Source: Hydractinia symbiolongicarpus
Lineage: Eukaryota > Cnidaria > Hydrozoa > Anthoathecata > Hydractiniidae
DNA: 60,000 nt
Direction of reading: 5' to 3'
NCBI RefSeq assembly: GCF_029227915.1
Contig: NC_079886.1
Location: 6,388,001-6,448,000, forward strand
Shown: in pieces, positions 55,792-60,000 of the stretch
Position numbering within the stretch: the first letter of the stretch is position 1
Layout: each line of letters begins with the position of its first letter
Translations under genes and position numbers: made by a program
Notes under the pieces: model-generated
Database searches by the model: none
Told to the model about the DNA's origin: nothing
Seen by the model: only the letters and a program-made list of their open reading frames with translations

Positions 55792-58700
55792 AGCTAGACG
55801 GGAGCAGACGTCAGAAAAGATTATACGGTGATGCAGAAATGCTGTTAACAACCACGATACAGAAAAGTGAGAACAAAGCAATGATAACAAATTTGACATC
55901 AAAACAGGATATATAATTAACCAAGTGTGCTATTATCTCTTTTCTATTCTTTTCTCTTCTATTCTCTTTTCTTCTCTTCTCGGAATTCTGGTATTCTCGT
56001 CACCAGAGCTCTTTACCTTAGGGTCGAGAATGGATCCCGGGTCTGTGGCGTTAAGAATTTTGAGGTTTAAACCAAAAATAGTGTGTGTGTACGCGATGGT
56101 ATACTTAGCCATATGATAACGTGGAAAAACAACTTTGAACTCAGGCCTCTACGGTCTCTTGAAATGATAATATGAAAAAAGCTACAAATATTCTGTTCGA
56201 GGTTGCCTGTGAAACCTTGGTCATAAGAAAGACTGAATGATGAAACATAAATGTCAGTATCTATCACTATATCCAACGAATAAGACATGTAGAACAATAT
56301 ATTTAAAAATCTAACGTGTTTTAGTAAAAAAGTTTTGAATGACTTTTCTTATCTACCCAACAGTTCTGGTAGCTACCCAGACAGCTACGAAAAATTCGTT
56401 AAAAAGACCTTAAGAGGGTTCGTGTAGACAGACACTAAATCACAAGGGGACTGCTATTTCCCAAATTACTTGATAAGGATATTATATCATGCGGCATTAT
56501 GCATCAGGGCATAACCCTTTTTGCTTAGTTGTCAAGATTACCCATTGCTGGGCAAAAATTTGGGCAAATGTGATTTTTTGTCACTTTGCGCCAAACTAGA
56601 AAACTGAACAACATTTGAGGATCCAAACGCATCAAGGACCACGTTAATAAATTGGAAAAACAGATTTTTTCAACGTTGAATCACCTTTCTTGGTACTGAT
56701 TCAGAATTTCTAGGAAGGAAACGGGGGCAAAAAAGACACTAGCACTCCCTCAACAAATAACTCAAAGGCAAAGCACCAAATAAAAAAAATGGTTACGTTT
56801 AAGTTTTAGGTGGCACTGATATCTGCCTCAAAAGAAGAAATTTTGATCTTGATAATTCTTGTGTCGCAGAGTTCTGGTAGTTAGGCGGGAAATAAAACAT
56901 TGTCTTATGAATCGACAAATGGCGCAAAGATGACGAGTAAACTTTGACGAGTTTACTTCAGAGGCTAACCTGTTAACGCATTTTTTTACTGGTTGTACAA
57001 AATATATTCTTGGGAGGGCCAAAAGTGGGATTTATTTATTGTAAAGCGTTAAACATTGAAATTCTGATTTGGGCGTTGCTATGCTGTTATTTCAGCAGTT
57101 GGTTGTGAAACTGCACCATCTAAACCAACATTTATTATAAAAGCTGCTTGAGACTGCAACTTTAGGTGAATTTTGTGCCTGTACACAGATGAAAAAATCA
57201 ATTTAACTCTTAGTTCGCGGATTTTGAACAATCCCTTTTCTTCGCTCAATTAAGTCGTTTAACTGTGAATGGTATAAAAGCAAAAAGTAGTCCTATATAA
57301 AATCATATTCCTCTAAAAAAACATAACAATTTCTTAAAGCCTTTAAATATTGAACTTTCTTAACTTTTTAAAGGTTGGATACCACTTCCCTATGAAAAAG
57401 GCTGACTAATACCTTTCAACCACTTTATGGTGTCCTATTATCACGTAAAAACTAGGTTTTGTTTTTTAAAATAACTTCTATCAATTACTTTCACTTTAGT
57501 TTAGTTGATCTTTAAAGTTCACTCACTTCAATATATATATATATATACATGTCGGAAAAGATTTTAAACAACAAATAAGAAATAACAAGGTATTTTTTAA
57601 GTTAAAATTTTTGCTCTGTTTTTTACGTTGTGTTTGTTGTTGTAATGAAGCTACCATTTTTCTGTTGTAATCAAGCTACCATTTTTGTTGTTGTCGTCAA
57701 GCTATCATTTTTATACGAAAAAATACAAGTATGTAAGGGCAAAACAAAAAATGATTCTGCTCTTTCTTCCCAGATATGTCTGCAACTTTCTTTATTAAAT
57801 AACAATGCGTGTTACTCGCGACAACAATAAATATCCTCAAGAAAACATTTAGATAACAGACGCAGGTAGCTAAGCGAGCTACGAGGCTGACCAGCTTTAT
57901 TTATAAGAAAGGTGAAAAACACTGTCTATGCAATGTCTATTTCATTCACTTATAGGTAAATTATATTCTGCATAACCTTCTTTATTAACAGACAACTTCC
58001 TAACGTATCTTAAAAGTAGCTTGGTTTTGACACTTCGGATCAGAAATTTATTTCATAAACTTCTTTTATCATAAATATATTTCATATGGAAAGTTATATT
58101 ACGCTGATAATGCGATGCATCCCTGCTTTTCGCGTGATAGCTAATTAAATAACTCCCTATTTTCTCTCGTGTTTGTTTACCTCAAGCTACCATTTTTAAA
58201 TTTTTTCTCGCGCGCGTCAAATCACGTGGCTATGTCTATTGTTTGATATCTTCATCGCTATACACACTCACATAATTATCTTTAATAACAAAAACTCATA
58301 AAAAAACAAGAACTTCGGCGTGTAACAGATTCAAGGTCGGACAGAAAAAAGTCCGACAACACAACTTAGCAACTTTTGTTATAACTTTTGCAATATGACC
58401 CATTTAAAAAAGTGCAAAGTTGGCTTCTTTTTTTTTAGGTGTTTAAAAATAAGTAGGTCATTGTTTTTTGTGTTTTTTTTTTTTGTTTTTTCTGAGTAAA
58501 AAAAAACAAATTTATTTTTTCATTTAAGTTTTTCGATTGAAAACCATCTGTAGCAAATTAAAATCCTTTCTTTTTATTACTTCTTTTAGTGTTCCTGATA
58601 GACATTTTATTTCTTACTTGTTTATCATTCAACAAGCCATGTAACGACCTCTAAAATTATCACGACAAACCAGTAATTTTTCTAATCAAGATTCTGCTCG

Positions 58701-59107
58701 TGGTAAATTTCGTTGTACTATATAACAACATCATTTTCGAGAAAATTAATCATCTGTTTCGTTTAATAATTGTGAATAAGAAAAACACAAAATTCGCTCA
58801 ATCTGGTGTTACTTATTTAATTTTATTCAATCAAAGTACTTGACATTCCATAAAGCATGCATTTTTGGACTTGTCTTTGAGGTTTGTTTCTGGACTTTGA
58901 ATTTGTCACTCATCGTAATTTCTTTTATACGTTTTTGTCATTAAAGATAATATGCAATGATATATAGCGATGAAGGTCTCAGCATATTGAGACCTTTACC
59001 TAAAACAATAGACATAGTCACATGATTTGAGGTGAGCGAGAGGCATGGTTGGACGTTGCTGTTGTTGCTATTATCTCAGCTATTTGTACTTACTTTAGAT
59101 TGAGACA
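55792..59107. other. Intergenic, no supported gene
   Basis: Short AT-rich frames only. Small features include a CT-rich TTTTCTCTTCT run near 55940-55980, a thrice-repeated AAGCTACCATTTTT-type motif between 57648 and 58200, and a 9-bp hairpin at 58973-58996 upstream of the ankyrin gene. Confidence 0.55.
58973..58996. repeat. 9-bp inverted repeat upstream of the ankyrin gene
   Basis: AAGGTCTCA and TGAGACCTT flank a 6-nt loop, about 110 bp before the ankyrin start codon. It could be a palindromic factor-binding site or chance. Confidence 0.6.
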
Positions 59108-60000
59108 ATGTCGTTTCTACAGGCTGTGTGTGAAGGTGATATTGAATTTATCAGAGAATACATTGACATTGGAAAAGACGTGTATGTAAAGGATCCGTTT
59201 GGAAATACTGCGTTGCATTTATCAATCAGTCCTGTAATTTCTCAACTATTACTGAAATCAGGTGTTGATCCAAATGCACAAAACGACAAATTGCAGACTC
59301 CGTTACATTCCTGGCCATTTATAGTAGGAAAACGCGACCTCTTTTTTTCTAACGACAAAGATCTTGTGGATATGTTGAAAATTCTTCTCGAAGCTGGTGC
59401 TTCACCGAACATCCAAGACATATATGAATATTCTTCTCTTCATGTTTTTTTTCTTTATGGGACTCAGTTGGGAAAACCTCCTGCAATACTATCGGAGGTT
59501 TTACAGATGTTGCTGGATCATGGAGCGGAGGTAAACATTCCCGATTACGAGGGTAGAACTCCATTACATCACGCTGTTAAAGAACAAACTATTTTTGTGC
59601 AAATGCTGTTAAAGGCAGGATCAATGTGTAACGTGCGTGACAATTGTGGAACAACTCCTCAGCAACATTTACTATACTCTGAACAATATGACATCATCAA
59701 TCTGCTACTAGATTACGAAGCAAACCCGAGTATCCCTGATAGAGATGGCAGAACAATTCTTTGTAACGCGGCATCAGTCGGAAATTATAGTCTTATCGAA
59801 GCAATATTACGCAAAGATAAAACATGTATTAACACATCAGATCAAAATGGTGTGACACCACTGCATACTGCCGCGGCTTACAAGAGGGTAGATGTTGTTG
59901 AACTTTTACTCGCTTACGAAGCAGACCCTAACACAAAAGATATCTTCAATTCGACACCTTTACATTACGCATCGTACGGAGGTACACCTGAAATTGTGTC
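59108..60000 (+). CDS. Ankyrin-repeat protein, 5' part (runs off the window)
   Basis: ATG at 59108 opens a frame of 297 complete codons that is still open at 60000, with no intron. The protein starts MSFLQAVCEGDIEFIREYID and is made of ankyrin repeats from its first residues. Clear TPLH/TALH-type helix starts include NTALHLS, RTPLHHA, GVTPLHTAA and STPLHYASYGG, each with an LLL-x-x-G/E-A-x-x-N/P finger. About eight repeats are visible; some are weak (QTPLHSW with an inserted loop, TTPQQHL). No signal peptide or membrane segment is present, so it is probably a cytosolic or nuclear scaffold. The C-terminal domain that would define its function lies beyond the window. The start is supported by repeat coverage beginning immediately after it. 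Confidence 0.85.
   Translation, partial: MSFLQAVCEGDIEFIREYIDIGKDVYVKDPFGNTALHLSISPVISQLLLKSGVDPNAQNDKLQTPLHSWPFIVGKRDLFFSNDKDLVDMLKILLEAGASPNIQDIYEYSSLHVFFLYGTQLGKPPAILSEVLQMLLDHGAEVNIPDYEGRTPLHHAVKEQTIFVQMLLKAGSMCNVRDNCGTTPQQHLLYSEQYDIINLLLDYEANPSIPDRDGRTILCNAASVGNYSLIEAILRKDKTCINTSDQNGVTPLHTAAAYKRVDVVELLLAYEADPNTKDIFNSTPLHYASYGGTPEIV

Noticed and set aside
1-60000. CRISPR arrays or bacterial operons
   Set aside because: The tandem arrays have no unique spacers between identical repeats. Introns and domain content are clearly those of an animal.

Overview
The window is AT-rich, intron-rich animal DNA. Short exons with GT-AG introns, C-type lectin, discoidin, SUEL-lectin and SEA domains, a death-domain adaptor, an ankyrin-repeat protein and a DNA transposon with a Gypsy-type integrase together suggest an invertebrate, most likely a cnidarian (perhaps a hydrozoan). 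That placement is inference from gene content and composition; no marker gene proves it.

Layout. 1-4217: mostly non-coding with degenerate repeats. 4218-4952 (+): a two-exon gene for a 197-residue protein with two death-fold domains. 5962-9894: a complete 3.9-kb Ginger-type DNA transposon with CCGG target duplications, long terminal inverted repeats built from short palindromes, and one long ORF joining a zinc finger, a DD35E integrase core, a GPY/F module, an F-box-like motif and a Ulp1-type cysteine protease. A one-base shift near its start separates off the first 31 codons.

11413-52358 (-): one 41-kb gene rebuilt here as 50 coding exons. All splice phases agree and the exon lengths sum to 8211 nt, a continuous frame of 2736 residues plus stop. 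It encodes a type I membrane receptor: signal peptide, 11 C-type lectin domains (CTLDs), one discoidin domain between CTLD3 and CTLD4, one laminin-G-like domain between CTLD4 and CTLD5, one SUEL (rhamnose/galactose) lectin domain between CTLD5 and CTLD6, three more discoidin domains, a SEA domain, one transmembrane helix and a 41-residue tail with an NPxY-like motif. Three CTLDs carry the mannose-type EPN/WND calcium site and one the galactose-type QPD/WND site, so the molecule looks like a multi-specific glycan receptor. Its introns hold a MITE with an internal minisatellite, several minisatellites, hairpins, tRNA-like SINE fragments and an A29 tract.

52359-59107: upstream flank of the receptor, with a diverged tandem duplication, copies of a small MITE and a candidate 73-residue membrane microprotein (55507-55791, +). 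59108-60000 (+): the 5' part of an ankyrin-repeat gene that runs off the window.

The genes are separate transcription units. The lectin receptor, death-domain adaptor and ankyrin protein would all fit recognition or signalling roles, but nothing in the sequence shows that they act together.
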